A stretch of DNA of 64,000 bases from Phocaeicola fibrisolvens (GCF_025567125.1 NZ_JAOQJI010000020.1:1-64000), one strand, 5' to 3'. Counted from the stretch's first letter, positions 51,940 through 62,910 are shown. The notes: generated by a model not told the origin, from the letters alone. A program made the numbers and translations.

Positions 51940-54900
51940 TTAGAACTTGAAGTTAAATCCGAATGAATAAATCGCTGTAATAGGATAATAAGAAGGAGAG
52001 TCTCCTGTTCCGATTTCATTTTCAGGATCCCAGCCTTGATAGAAACTGTTAAAGCTAAACAGATTCTGTCCACTCACATACACACGCAGCTTTTCTATAC
52101 CAATTTTCTTCGTCCATGCCTGTGGCAATGTATAGCCCAGTTGCAGATTCTTTAAACGCAGGAAACTTGCATTGCGAACCCAATAATCAGATGTTTGCAG
52201 ATTCGGATTATTCATATTCAATGTTTCCAGCCGTGGATATTCCGCCCATTTATCAGGATTTTCTTCTGTCCAACAGTTTTCAGCCTGCCATCTTTGAATT
52301 TGCCCACCGTTATAGAACGCATAAGCCATATAAGAACCTATCTGGCGCTGATAACCTCCCAGCCCTTGGAACAAAGCAGAGAAATCGAATCCTTTATAAG
52401 ACGCGGAAAGGTTCAAACCGTAATAGAATTTAGGAGTAGTGCTGCCCAACACTGTACGGTCATATTCTGCATCGACCTTTCCATCGGGCACACCATCCGG
52501 GCCACTAATATCTTTATAACGCACATAACCCGGTTTCAAATCACTTTTTCCTACCAACTGTTCAGGTGCTGCATCAATTTCTGCCTGATCCACAAACAAA
52601 CCTTCTGTTTGATATCCATAAATAATACCTATTGGCTGCCCTACAATACGATTGTTGTTGATTTCCTCGGTAGCTCCGTTGGCTAATTCTTCTACTGCAT
52701 TCTTTACCCATGTAAAATTAGGTGCAATGCTAAACCGGAAATCTTTTCCAATATGCCCATTATAACTCAAGTTGACTTCAATACCCTTATTGGATACGGC
52801 TCCTACATTTGACTCTCCTACACTTTGTCCGATAATACCTGTTACTTCTACCGGAGCAAGAATATCGGAAGTATATTTATAAAAGTATTCAATGCTTCCA
52901 CTCAGTGTGTTATTAAACAAACCGAAATCAAGTCCGACATTGGTGATGGCCGTTTTCTCCCAAGTAATTTCAGGATTACGATAAGTAGAAACATACGTAC
53001 CCGGAACTAGGGTTGCCGGATTACCCAATGGATAATTATGCCCTAAATCGTATGTCTGCTGATAAGGATATACACCGATATTCTGATTCCCCAAGACACC
53101 ATAGGAAGCACGTAGTTTCAGGTTATTGAACACTTCGCCGATACGTGCATTGCGCCAGAAATTTTCTTCTGAGATTCTCCATCCAGCAGATACAGAAGGG
53201 AAAATACCCCAGCGGTTATCTTTTGCAAAACGGGAAGAACCATCATAACGCAAGTTTGCTTCCAGCAAATAACGATCTTTAAATGCATAATTCACACGAC
53301 CGAAGAAAGAAACCAACGCATATTCTTCCAAAGAGCTGTTATTGGTTGCCGTAGATGCATCACCCGCACCCAGTTCATACAATGAATTGTTAGGAAATGT
53401 ATTACGATATCCCTCTAAGCCTTTATTGGATGTCTGTTCCACTGAAGTACCGACCAGTATCTTAAGGTCATGACTGCCAAATGTTCTTTCATAATTAGCC
53501 AGTGCTTCCAGAATTGTATTCGTATTATTTGAAGTCCATATATTCAATATGGAAGGACCGATGGTCTTGTTCTCATCAAAGTAAGTTTCAGCACGATAGC
53601 TTTTATCGTATTTCGTATAGTACGTCACACCTGCTTTTCCAGTCAATGACAATCCCTTTAACGGCGTCTCCCATCTTAACTGTCCCGACGCACTGATATT
53701 GCGGCTGATATTCTGTACAAACGATTCGCTAGCCAGCCATGCTTCCGGACTATAGTTATCCTGATAGCCGAAACTGCCATCAGATTTCTGTCCTGCATAA
53801 ATAGGAGCTTCACGCACTGCATACCCAATAATACCGTCAATGCTTGTCGGTTCTCCATTAGGTGCATTGTATTTATTATTATATGCATTGATATTCAAAC
53901 TCAAAGAAACCGATTTGCCCAACTGACTTCTCAAAGAAAACAAGGCAGTCATACGTTCATTGGATGTTTTAGCCGTAAGTCCTTCTTGATTTCTATATCC
54001 AACAGACAAATTATAACTGGTGGTTGCATTCCCTCCTTGAATACTGACATTGTGCTGATGTTGGAAGCCAGAACCACTTTCTAAAAGCCATTTCAAATGA
54101 TTCACATTAGGATAATTGTCTGGATCCGAACCATCTCTATATTTCTGAATTTGTTCTGCTGTATAGGCATCCGACTTTCCCATATTCTGCATTGCCATGT
54201 TATAATACTGCGCATATTCCCATGAAGGAAGAAAATCAGGAAGTTCGGTTGCTTTCTGCCAGCCAAAAGAGTTATTATAAGTAACGACAGTTTTTCCCTG
54301 TGCCCCTTTCTTCGTTTCAATCAAGATTACCCCATTGGCAGCCCGATTACCATAAATAGAAGCTGAAGCTGCATCCTTTAAGAAAGAAATACTCTGAATA
54401 TCATTAGGATCTACGTCATCCAGATTACCAATCCATCAATCAAGACCAACGGATCGGTTCCTGCACTAGAGAAGGTTCCTGTTCCACGAATCTTTACGTT
54501 TGCACCAGTACCCGGGCGCCCGGAATTTTGTACCACGCTCAAACCTGGAGCTAACCCCGCAATAGCCTGCGCCGTACTCATCACCGGTTTATTCATCAAA
54601 TCATCACTTGTGACAGCAGACACAGCCCCTGTGAGATTCACTTTCTTCTGCGTACCATAACCGACAACTACCACTTCGTCCAATACCTCAGTATCCTCCT
54701 TCAAAACAATCCGCATCAGTCTTCCCGACACAGCCGGAACTTCCTGAGACGCATACCCCACATACGTAATCCGTAAAACATCTCCCGGATTCACCGATAA
54801 CGCAAAATTACCATCCAAATCACTTACAGTTCCATTACTGGTATTTTTCACTAAAATACTAACCCCAATCAAGGGCTCCCCATTAGTGTCTGTAATGTGA

Positions 54901-55013
54901 CCTTTCACATTGTTTGTTCCTTGTCCCCACGCCACGGAACTCATACAGCAAGCAAAAAGTAAAGCAAACATCCTCAATGCCTGCCACATTTTCCTAATAG
55001 AATTGTGCTTCAT
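51940..55013 (-). pseudogene. SusC/RagA-family transporter broken by a frameshift
   Basis: The N-terminal part (55013 to about 54428) has the signal peptide, regulatory domain, TonB-box-like DEVVVVGYGTQKK and plug start, then PLVLIDGLV and a stop at 54411. The rest lies in another frame, resuming with GNLDDVDPNDIQSISFLKDA through a full barrel ending YSFGFNFKF. Expected IDG-x-x-GNLDD spacing indicates 4 missing bases, as if TTGGTTGGT had become TTGGT. Restoring 4 nt gives 1025 aa. Everything else looks intact, so the loss is recent or reversible. Confidence 0.88.
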
Positions 55014-55039
55014 CTTTTTTAGATTTAAATTGTACAATG

Positions 55040-55105
55040 CAAAGTTAACTAACCGTATATCCACAGTATAGGATTAAATAAACTTTCAATAATACAAAAT
55101 CGACT
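55040..55105 (-). promoter_or_regulatory. Promoter of the second SusC gene with shared motif
   Basis: Minus-strand -7 box TAACTTTG (55040-55047), 26 bp before the ATG. Offset 30 from 55040 reads AGGATTAAAT and offset 60 reads TCGAC, identical positions to the GH29 promoter. Two more copies of the motif follow: AATATCGACA (55138-55147) and TATATCGGCA (55158-55167). Confidence 0.7.
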
Positions 55106-55261
55106 TATAAAGTCAAAACACAATCTATCAATAGGATAATATCGACATATATTTAACTATATCGGCACATATAAATAACAATAACCATCTTTCTCTTATT
55201 GTTATTTCACATCCGTCTTTTTACCCAACCTCATATTTTCATTGACAAAGCAAACTCATTC

Positions 55262-57148
55262 TTATTCTACCTCGACTTTCATCACAAACCCGCCCCGCGG
55301 AAGGCAATCCACCTGTACGTTCTTTTTCAAGCCTGAGAGTTTGCAGACAGCAAACTGGTTGCTCTTCTGTCCATCGGCATACAAGGTGATTCCTCTGATG
55401 CCATTTCGAATAAAGCTTAAATCTACCGGAAGAGACATCAATTCGTTAGTTCCGTTCAATCCTCCAATATACCAGCAGTTTCCACTCTTTCGAGCAATCA
55501 CCACATGATGAGAAGGATAGCCATCGAGCAGCTTCGTGTCTTCCCAAACGGTGGGGAGAGACGATATGAACGCACGCACTTCAGCCGGCTGAGCCTGATA
55601 CCCCTCCGGTCGGTCGGCCAAATGTTGCAGGGCCGATTCAAAGACCACCAGCAAAGCCAGTTCATGCCCGTTGGAAGTGATATGCGGATGCTGAGAATCG
55701 GTGAAAGTGCAAGGAGTATAATCCATCGGTCCCACCACGTTCCGGGTGAAAGGCAGCGTACAGTTGTGCCAAGCCGCACTATCCGTCAGTACCTCCTTGT
55801 TGTTATACCATTCCGCCCCGTATACACCTTCCACGGACATCATGTGAGGGTATGTACGTTGCCAGCCACGGGGAATGGTAGCCCCATGAAAGTTGACCAT
55901 CAAATGATACTTTGCCGCATCTTCCAGAATATCTACAAAATAGTTCATCACAGAAGCACTATCCGGATGGAAAAAATCCACCTTTATTCCTTTCACCCCC
56001 ATTGACTCCAACCAAGCAAACTCCTTCTGACGTGTTTCTGGTTTGTTCAAGCGATACAAAGGTCCATACAAGCACCAAGCAGTGGAAGAATTATACCATA
56101 ACAAAGGAGAAACATGTTTCTCTTTCGCATAGCGCAAGGGATCGTTCACATTGCCTCCGTTCGCCATTTCATCCCACTCCGCATCAATCAAGACGTATGG
56201 AAGATGAAAGTCGGCCGCAAAGTCAATGTACTTCTTTACAATCTGATAATCTTTCGAACCGTGATTATAAGCCCAATAAACCCACGAAACGACTCCTGGC
56301 TTAATCCAGGAAACATCCGTCAGGCGACAAGGCTCACTGACATCCGTAATCAAAGTAGACTCCACTACATCGGCCAAGGAGCCGATGATAGCCAAACGCC
56401 ATGGAGAGCACCATTTACCGGAAACCTTTGCCGGAGCCGCCATCTCCACCTGATAGACAGATTCATCGGAAACATTACTCAGCCAAGAGCCACAGTTTCC
56501 TCTCATGATATTGGCCTCTGACACAAGTGCAAAGACAGCATCCGAAACTTCAAATAATGCCGGGAATCCCCACTGTCCTTGGGTATAGCCTGCCACCCTC
56601 CCTTTATTTTTCAAATAAAAATCTTCATACGATTGATTCAGCCTCTGGGTCCAGCGGGTAATGCCCTCCTGAAACTGAAAAGAGGTCTTTTCTCCGGCAA
56701 TACAAACTTCTCCATCTAATTCAGGAAATACATAGCGGAAAGCAATACCATCGTTGTACACCCGAAACTCCAGGTCAAGACATATATCCCGGTCATTCTT
56801 GAAATGAAACACCTGCTGGTTACCCTTATTTGTACAATAGCGACGTTTGCCCGTTATCATCGTGTAATCTTCTTCTATTGGAATTACTGAAGAAGAAGCC
56901 GTATACACAAAATCTCCTTCCTTATGCAAAAGCTGAAGCCCTACATCATTAATATGGAGTACCGGAATCATTTTATTCCCTTTTTTATAGGACACCTTTA
57001 AATCTTTCCAAGAATGATCGACACTTACTGCAATCTTCCCGTTGGGAGAGTGCAACACTTCACTTGCTTCTCCAGATATACCACCCAGCAACAAACAGAC
57101 TAAGAGGATACATGATTTCCATTGACTAGAATTTGGTAGGCTATACAT
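55262..57148 (-). CDS. Glycoside hydrolase family 97
   Basis: A 628-aa GH97 enzyme with a signal peptide (about 1-27). The N-terminal beta-sandwich (about 30-280) holds SPNGKIAVSVDHSWKDL; the TIM barrel has GVVSWVYWAYNHGSKDYQIV, LLWYNSSTAW and GVKGIKVDFFHPDSA. Asp in KVDFF matches the nucleophile position of retaining members, so alpha-galactosidase-type activity is more likely than SusB-type inverting alpha-glucosidase. Its promoter resembles those of GH29 and the second SusC gene. Confidence 0.9.
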   Translation of the reverse strand: MYSLPNSSQWKSCILLVCLLLGGISGEASEVLHSPNGKIAVSVDHSWKDLKVSYKKGNKMIPVLHINDVGLQLLHKEGDFVYTASSSVIPIEEDYTMITGKRRYCTNKGNQQVFHFKNDRDICLDLEFRVYNDGIAFRYVFPELDGEVCIAGEKTSFQFQEGITRWTQRLNQSYEDFYLKNKGRVAGYTQGQWGFPALFEVSDAVFALVSEANIMRGNCGSWLSNVSDESVYQVEMAAPAKVSGKWCSPWRLAIIGSLADVVESTLITDVSEPCRLTDVSWIKPGVVSWVYWAYNHGSKDYQIVKKYIDFAADFHLPYVLIDAEWDEMANGGNVNDPLRYAKEKHVSPLLWYNSSTAWCLYGPLYRLNKPETRQKEFAWLESMGVKGIKVDFFHPDSASVMNYFVDILEDAAKYHLMVNFHGATIPRGWQRTYPHMMSVEGVYGAEWYNNKEVLTDSAAWHNCTLPFTRNVVGPMDYTPCTFTDSQHPHITSNGHELALLVVFESALQHLADRPEGYQAQPAEVRAFISSLPTVWEDTKLLDGYPSHHVVIARKSGNCWYIGGLNGTNELMSLPVDLSFIRNGIRGITLYADGQKSNQFAVCKLSGLKKNVQVDCLPRGGFVMKVEVE

Positions 57149-57169
57149 AATTTTCTTCTTTTTTAATTA

Positions 57170-57234
57170 CAAAATTACCCGTTCTTGCACGAAATGAATT
57201 GCATAAAATTGCTTTATATTGGACAATATCGATT
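57170..57234 (-). promoter_or_regulatory. GH97 promoter with shared motif
   Basis: Minus-strand -7 box TAATTTTG (57170-57177). Offset 30 reads TGCATAAAAT, a weaker match to AGGATTAAAT, and TCGA lies at offset 59 within AATATCGATT (57225-57234). Placement agrees with the other two promoters to within 1 bp. Confidence 0.6.
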
Positions 57235-57413
57235 TACAGCCTCAAACATAGACTTCCTGATGTCTTTTAATTCCTTCTGACAAGCTCTTTTCACACGGAC
57301 CTTTATACATTAACAAAACAGGACATTATGAAACAGAGCTTGATAAAGAGCAGATAACAATATAATTTTATATAAAACTTCCCCTAAAAGAGAGGAAACG
57401 AAGAAAAACTTTC

Positions 57414-57421
57414 TACTTTTG
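57414..57421 (+). promoter_or_regulatory. -7 box of the DUF6242-like gene
   Basis: TACTTTTG, 30 bp before the ATG at 57452, fits TAnnTTTG and supports that start over the in-frame 57419 start, which lies inside the box. Confidence 0.55.
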
Positions 57422-57451
57422 CAACTTGTAATTAAAAGAACTCATTTGCAG

Positions 57452-58882
57452 ATGAAAATAAAGTTTTTGCCATTGATTGTGGTATTCTTTGCCGCAACAT
57501 CTATAATGACATCGTGTTTGGATAATGATGTAGAACAAATGACTTACACTTCAGAAACCAGCATCACGGGTTTCTCGCTCGGGACATTAAACATTGACCG
57601 GGTAGGAAAAGATAAAAACGGGGAAGATAGTGCATATACTGACACGCTTAACTGTTCTAAATATCCGTTTACCATCAATCAAATGACAAGAGAAATCGAA
57701 AACAAAGATTCTCTTCCTTATGGGACTCATATTGATAAGGTAATTACTAACATCACCTATGACGCAGGAATACTGGTCTACAGACCCAAAGGTGCAGATA
57801 AAGACACAATCTGGACTTCTACCGACTCCATTGATTTCTCCGAATGCATAACAACTCCCGTTGAATTCAAAGTATATGCTTATAGTGGAGCAATTGGAAA
57901 AGCTTATAGAGTAAAAATTAACGTACACCAGCAGGAACCGGATACGATTTCTTGGATGAAATTTGACAACGCATTTAGCGCAGGAAATCTGCACACACAA
58001 AAGGCGGTATATGCCAATGGGAAAGTTTATGTCTTTGGTAAGAACAATAACGGATCACACATTGAATATACCACAGTATCCAATGACAATCCGACCCCAT
58101 GGATACCGGTGGAACACACCACAATACCCGATATAGACACTTATTCTGCTACGACATGGGAAGGAAACATCTATTTCTTAGCCAGTGAAAATGGTGAGAA
58201 GAAACTATACAAACTTGACACAAACAGTCATGAAATTACGGCGCAAGATACAGGAGCTTTCGATTTGCTGATAGGTGGAAATGACCTGAAAGGGGAACTC
58301 TACGCTGTAAGAAATGGGGTTAGCGGCAAATTCAATGGGAACTGGACCGAAGACGCAAATCCACATGCATTCCCAGCAGGAAAGCCGTATTTCTCCCATA
58401 CTACAACTACAACTTACAATACTCAAATAACCCATACCATAGCCCTCTGCTACAATCAGGGTACAGCAGCAAGCGATACAACTGCACTTGTGTTTGCATA
58501 CATGTCGAATGAGGGAAAATGGGAAACAAGAATGCAAAACTTACCACTCCCTAACTTGGAAAACGTAACCATGATTTCCTACGATGGAAAACTGTATGCT
58601 TTCGGAGGCGCATGCAATCAATTACATATACAGCCATTCAGCCAATTCTACTGCTCTACCGACAATGGACTTTGCTGGAGACCCGTTTCCGAATGTATGG
58701 TATTCCCATCCGACTTCGGAAATCTTTACACAACACACCATGGCAACTATTCATGCGCAGTAAGCCCGAAGCAGGAAGACGAAATCCATAAAGGAAACTT
58801 TATTTGGATTGTATGGGAAAACGGAAGTATCAGCCGCGGACGAATCAACCGATTGGGATTTACTGCTAAGACATGGGAATAA
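57452..58882 (+). CDS. DUF6242-like lipoprotein with propeller repeats
   Basis: A 476-aa lipoprotein (lipobox ATSIMTSC). The first part (about 25-160) is a beta domain, TSETSITGFSLGTLNI. The second (about 175-476) shows Kelch-like repeats: KAVYANGKVYVFGKNNN, ATTWEGNIYFLASE, MISYDGKLYAFGGACN. This arrangement is typical of DUF6242 proteins in Bacteroidales. Role unknown; surface exposure is probable. It sits 22 bp upstream of uppS in the same direction. Confidence 0.78.
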   Translation: MKIKFLPLIVVFFAATSIMTSCLDNDVEQMTYTSETSITGFSLGTLNIDRVGKDKNGEDSAYTDTLNCSKYPFTINQMTREIENKDSLPYGTHIDKVITNITYDAGILVYRPKGADKDTIWTSTDSIDFSECITTPVEFKVYAYSGAIGKAYRVKINVHQQEPDTISWMKFDNAFSAGNLHTQKAVYANGKVYVFGKNNNGSHIEYTTVSNDNPTPWIPVEHTTIPDIDTYSATTWEGNIYFLASENGEKKLYKLDTNSHEITAQDTGAFDLLIGGNDLKGELYAVRNGVSGKFNGNWTEDANPHAFPAGKPYFSHTTTTTYNTQITHTIALCYNQGTAASDTTALVFAYMSNEGKWETRMQNLPLPNLENVTMISYDGKLYAFGGACNQLHIQPFSQFYCSTDNGLCWRPVSECMVFPSDFGNLYTTHHGNYSCAVSPKQEDEIHKGNFIWIVWENGSISRGRINRLGFTAKTWE

Positions 58883-58904
58883 TAAACCTTGAAAATAGAA
58901 AATT

Positions 58905-59636
58905 ATGTCATATAAAGACCAAATAGACAAAAACCGGATACCTGCACACATTGCCATCATTATGGACGGAAATGGACGGTGGGCCAAACAACGGGGAAAA
59001 GCCCGTACGTTCGGCCACCAGGCCGGTGCTGAAACCGTACACGTCATTACGGAAGAAGCAGCACGTCTGGGAGTAAAATATCTGACTCTTTATACTTTTT
59101 CTACAGAGAACTGGAACCGCCCTGTAGACGAGGTGGCGGCCCTGATGAGTCTGCTCATGGATTCCATTGAGGAAGAAACTTTTATGAAAAACAACATCAG
59201 TTTCCGAATTATCGGTGATACGGAAAAACTACCGGAAAACGTACTGGCACGATTGAACCAATGCATCAAACGTACATCACAAAATACCGGTATGTGCCTG
59301 ACATTAGCACTAAGTTATTCCTCTAAATGGGAAATTACGGAAGCGGTGAGAAGTATCGCACGCGAAGTAGAAGAAGGCAAACTTTCTCCAGAAAACATTA
59401 CAGACCAGACCATCGACAGATACCTGGCCACTTATTATATGCCCGATCCGGATCTGTTAATCAGAACAGGAGGGGAAATCCGACTGAGCAACTACTTGCT
59501 TTGGCAGTGTGCTTACACCGAACTATACTTCTGTGACACTTTCTGGCCAGACTTTAAGGCCGAAGAATTGTGTAAGGCTATTTGTGATTTTCAGAAAAGA
59601 GAACGCCGATTCGGCAAAACCAGTGAACAAATTTAA
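58905..59636 (+). CDS. uppS: Isoprenyl (undecaprenyl diphosphate) synthase
   Basis: Makes the C55 lipid carrier for peptidoglycan and polysaccharide assembly by cis-prenyl addition. 243 aa, with AIIMDGNGRWAKQRGKARTF (about 15-34, catalytic Asp), TLYTFSTENWNRP and DLLIRTGGEIRLSNYLLWQC near the end. bamA follows after 9 bp. Confidence 0.96.
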   Translation: MSYKDQIDKNRIPAHIAIIMDGNGRWAKQRGKARTFGHQAGAETVHVITEEAARLGVKYLTLYTFSTENWNRPVDEVAALMSLLMDSIEEETFMKNNISFRIIGDTEKLPENVLARLNQCIKRTSQNTGMCLTLALSYSSKWEITEAVRSIAREVEEGKLSPENITDQTIDRYLATYYMPDPDLLIRTGGEIRLSNYLLWQCAYTELYFCDTFWPDFKAEELCKAICDFQKRERRFGKTSEQI

Positions 59637-59645
59637 AAAAGAACA

Positions 59646-62297
59646 ATGCAACACCGTTTTTCACTCATCCTATTGATTGCCGCTTGTCTTTCTGCTTCCA
59701 CAGGAGGATATGCGCAGGACAATAACAATACAACTGAACAAAGCGATAAACCTGTTATCCTTTACAACGGAACGCCTAAAAAATATGAAATCGCCGACAT
59801 TAAAGTCAGCGGAGTAAAAAACTATGAGGACTATGTCTTGATAGGAATCTCCGGTCTGGCAGTGGGACAAACGATTACCGTGCCAGGCGACGACATTACT
59901 TCTGCCGTAAAAAGATACTGGCGACACGGTTTGTTCTCCGATGTGAAAATCGTAGCCGACAAGATTGTAGACAATAAAATTTACTTGTCCATCCAGCTGA
60001 CGCAACGTCCGCGTATCACCGACATCGTGATTCACGGCGTGAAGAAAAGCGAACGCGAGGATTTGCAGGCCAAACTGGGTATGGCCAAGGGTACGCAGGT
60101 GACCCCGAACTTGATTGACCGTGCCAAAATTCTGATAAAAAAACACTTTGATGAAAAAGGATTCAAGAACGCGGAAGTGAACATCATTGAGCGTGAAGAC
60201 CCCGAAAACAAAGAACAAGTATATGTGGATGTGAATATCGACAAGAAAGCTAAAGTTAAAGTCCACAAAATTACCATCGACGGCAATGAGGTACTGTCTG
60301 ACAAGAAACTGAAACGCGTAATGAAAAAAACCAACGAAAAAGGCAAGTTAATCAACCTTTTCCGTGCTAAAAAGTTTATTGAGGAACGCTACGAAGAAGA
60401 CAAGCAGAAGATCATCGATAAATATAATGAACTGGGATACCGTGACGCACAAATTGTCACCGACAGCGTTTCATCGTATGATGAAAAAACAGTGGATGTG
60501 TACATGAAAATCTATGAAGGACAAAAATATTACCTGCGTAACATTACATGGGTAGGTAATACGGTATATCCTTCTGATTTGCTGAATGAGCAACTCCGTA
60601 TGAAACACGGTGACGTGTACAACCAAAAACTGTTGAACGACCGTATATCAAACGATGAAGATGCCATCGGTAACAACTACTACAACCGTGGATATGTGTT
60701 CTATCGTCTGGACCCCGTGGAAGTAAACATCGACGGTGACTCCATCGACCTGGAAATGCGTATCACCGAAGGTCCGCAGGCCAGCATCAGCCATGTGCGC
60801 ATCAACGGTAACGACCGTCTGTATGAAAACATCGTACGACGCGAACTGCGTACCCGTCCGGGTGACCTTTTCAGCAAGGAAGCATTGGAACGTTCCTACC
60901 GTGAAATCGCGCAGATGGGACACTTCAACCCGGAAAACATCAAACCGGATGTACGGCCGAATTTCGAAGACGGTACAGTGGACATCAACTGGGGACTGGA
61001 ATCCAAGGCTAATGACCAGGTGGAATTCTCTGCTGGTTGGGGACAGACCGGTGTCATCGGTAAACTAAGTTTGAAGTTTACTAACTTCTCGTTTGCCAAC
61101 TTGTTCCGCAAGAACGACAACTACCGCGGTATCCTGCCACAGGGCGACGGACAGACACTGACCATCAGTGGACAGACCAACGGACGTTATTACCAATCAT
61201 ACAGCGTATCGTTCTTCGATCCGTGGTTTGGTGGAAAGCGACCGAACTCCTTCTCTGTATCGGCTTTCTACTCTGTACAGACCGATGTAAGCAGCCAATA
61301 CTATAATTCCGCCTACATGAACAACTACTACAACATGCTGAGTGGATACGGTTACTACGGAGGCTACGGAAGCTATTATGACAACTACGAATCCTACTAT
61401 GACCCCGACAAGTCTATCAAGATGTTCGGTGTATCTGTAGGATGGGGTAAGCGTCTGCGCTGGCCGGATGACTACTTCACTTTGTCGGCAGAATTGTCTT
61501 ACCAACGATTTATGCTGAAAGACTGGAGCTACCTCTACATCAAGCTGAACAACGGACAATATATGAATACTGGTAACTGCAACAACCTGAGCTTGAACCT
61601 GACCCTGTCACGTAACTCTACAGACAACCCGATTTTCCCACGTTACGGTTCTGAGTTCTCAGCTTCCTTGCAGATTACACCGCCGTATTCATTGTTCAGC
61701 AAAAAAGACTACTCTACTTACGGAAAAGACAACTACCACGATGCAGCCAGCATGTACAAGTGGATTGAATACCACAAGTGGAAATTCAAAGCCAAAACTT
61801 ATACGGCTCTGATGGATATCCAAAAATGTCCGGTCATCATGACCCGTACGGAATTCGGTATCCTCGGCCACTTCAACAAGTACAAGCGCTCACCGTTTGA
61901 AACCTTCTACGTGGGAGGTGACGGTATGACGGGTTACAGTTACAACTACGCATCCGAAACCATTGCCCTTCGTGGATACGAAAACGGTTCACTCACCCCG
62001 TACGGAAGTGAAGGTTATGCTTACATCCGTCTGGGTGCCGAACTCCGCTACCCGCTGATGCTCGAAAACTCTACCAGCATCTATGCCTTGGGCTTCGTGG
62101 AAGCCGGTAATGCCTGGAACAACGTAACCGACTTCAACCCCTTCCAGTTGAAACGTTCGGCCGGAGTAGGTGTCCGTATCTTCCTTCCGATGATCGGTAT
62201 GATGGGTATTGACTGGGCATACGGTTTCGACAAGATTGACGGTTCAATGCAATACAGCGGAAGCCAGTTCCACTTTATCATCGGACAAGAATTCTAA
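59646..62297 (+). CDS. bamA: Outer-membrane assembly factor BamA
   Basis: Central component of the beta-barrel insertion machine. An 883-aa protein with signal peptide, five POTRA repeats (about 50-440; for example VSGVKNYEDYVLIGISGLAV) and a C-terminal barrel. FYVGGDGMTGYS and later ALRGYENGSLTP include the conserved VRGF/Y-type lid motif. It ends IIGQEF, with the terminal Phe of BAM substrates. The barrel has a Tyr/Gly-rich loop (about 555-585, MLSGYGYYGGYGSYYDNYES), a Bacteroidota-type insert. Confidence 0.96.
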   Translation: MQHRFSLILLIAACLSASTGGYAQDNNNTTEQSDKPVILYNGTPKKYEIADIKVSGVKNYEDYVLIGISGLAVGQTITVPGDDITSAVKRYWRHGLFSDVKIVADKIVDNKIYLSIQLTQRPRITDIVIHGVKKSEREDLQAKLGMAKGTQVTPNLIDRAKILIKKHFDEKGFKNAEVNIIEREDPENKEQVYVDVNIDKKAKVKVHKITIDGNEVLSDKKLKRVMKKTNEKGKLINLFRAKKFIEERYEEDKQKIIDKYNELGYRDAQIVTDSVSSYDEKTVDVYMKIYEGQKYYLRNITWVGNTVYPSDLLNEQLRMKHGDVYNQKLLNDRISNDEDAIGNNYYNRGYVFYRLDPVEVNIDGDSIDLEMRITEGPQASISHVRINGNDRLYENIVRRELRTRPGDLFSKEALERSYREIAQMGHFNPENIKPDVRPNFEDGTVDINWGLESKANDQVEFSAGWGQTGVIGKLSLKFTNFSFANLFRKNDNYRGILPQGDGQTLTISGQTNGRYYQSYSVSFFDPWFGGKRPNSFSVSAFYSVQTDVSSQYYNSAYMNNYYNMLSGYGYYGGYGSYYDNYESYYDPDKSIKMFGVSVGWGKRLRWPDDYFTLSAELSYQRFMLKDWSYLYIKLNNGQYMNTGNCNNLSLNLTLSRNSTDNPIFPRYGSEFSASLQITPPYSLFSKKDYSTYGKDNYHDAASMYKWIEYHKWKFKAKTYTALMDIQKCPVIMTRTEFGILGHFNKYKRSPFETFYVGGDGMTGYSYNYASETIALRGYENGSLTPYGSEGYAYIRLGAELRYPLMLENSTSIYALGFVEAGNAWNNVTDFNPFQLKRSAGVGVRIFLPMIGMMGIDWAYGFDKIDGSMQYSGSQFHFIIGQEF

Positions 62298-62316
62298 CAC
62301 TTAAAACCAAAGAATT

Positions 62317-62832
62317 ATGAAGAGACTCGTTTTATCCGTTTTGCTGTTAGTGGCCGCCGTTGGCATGGCCTCAGCACAGAAATTCGCACTGGTAGATATG
62401 GAGTACATCCTCAAGCAGATTCCTTCCTATCAACAGGCCAACCAACAGATGGAGTCACTGTCAAAGGAATGGCAAAGCCAGATTGAGGTCAAAGCCAACG
62501 AAGCAAAGAAGCTGTACGAAGATTATCAGAAGACAGCAGGTACCTTGTCGGCTGCTCAGAAAACCAGTAAGGAAGATGCCATTGTAGCCAAGGAAAAAGA
62601 AGCGGCTGAACTCCGCAAGCAATATTTCGGACCGGAAGGAGAACTGATGAAAAAACGTCAGGAACTGATTGCTCCGATTCAGGATGCCATCTACAATGCC
62701 GTCAAGGCAATTGCTACCCAACGCGGATATGATGCTGTAATTGACCGTGCCTCGGCTCAAAGCATGATTTTTGCCTCTCCACGCATCGATATCAGCAATG
62801 AGGTTCTTGCAAAACTCGGATATTCAAATTAA
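62317..62832 (+). CDS. Skp/OmpH-family periplasmic chaperone, copy 1
   Basis: A 171-aa exported protein (signal peptide LVLSVLLLVAAVGMASAQ). ALVDMEYILKQIPSYQQANQ and a long coiled-coil (about 45-110) fit Skp, which carries unfolded outer-membrane proteins. The C-terminal AIATQRGYDAVIDRASAQSM is conserved. Follows bamA by 20 bp, so it serves the same pathway. Confidence 0.93.
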   Translation: MKRLVLSVLLLVAAVGMASAQKFALVDMEYILKQIPSYQQANQQMESLSKEWQSQIEVKANEAKKLYEDYQKTAGTLSAAQKTSKEDAIVAKEKEAAELRKQYFGPEGELMKKRQELIAPIQDAIYNAVKAIATQRGYDAVIDRASAQSMIFASPRIDISNEVLAKLGYSN

Positions 62833-62837
62833 TTTTA

Positions 62838-62845
62838 TACATTTG
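62838..62845 (+). promoter_or_regulatory. Possible extra promoter for the second Skp gene
   Basis: TACATTTG fits TAnnTTTG, about 66 bp before the second Skp ATG. No good -33 element. It would allow separate control from bamA. Confidence 0.4.
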
Positions 62846-62910
62846 CAGCTGGGGTTTAAAAAGACCGTTTTTACATCGAATTAATTAATAACAAATAGAA
62901 ACTTGAGATT

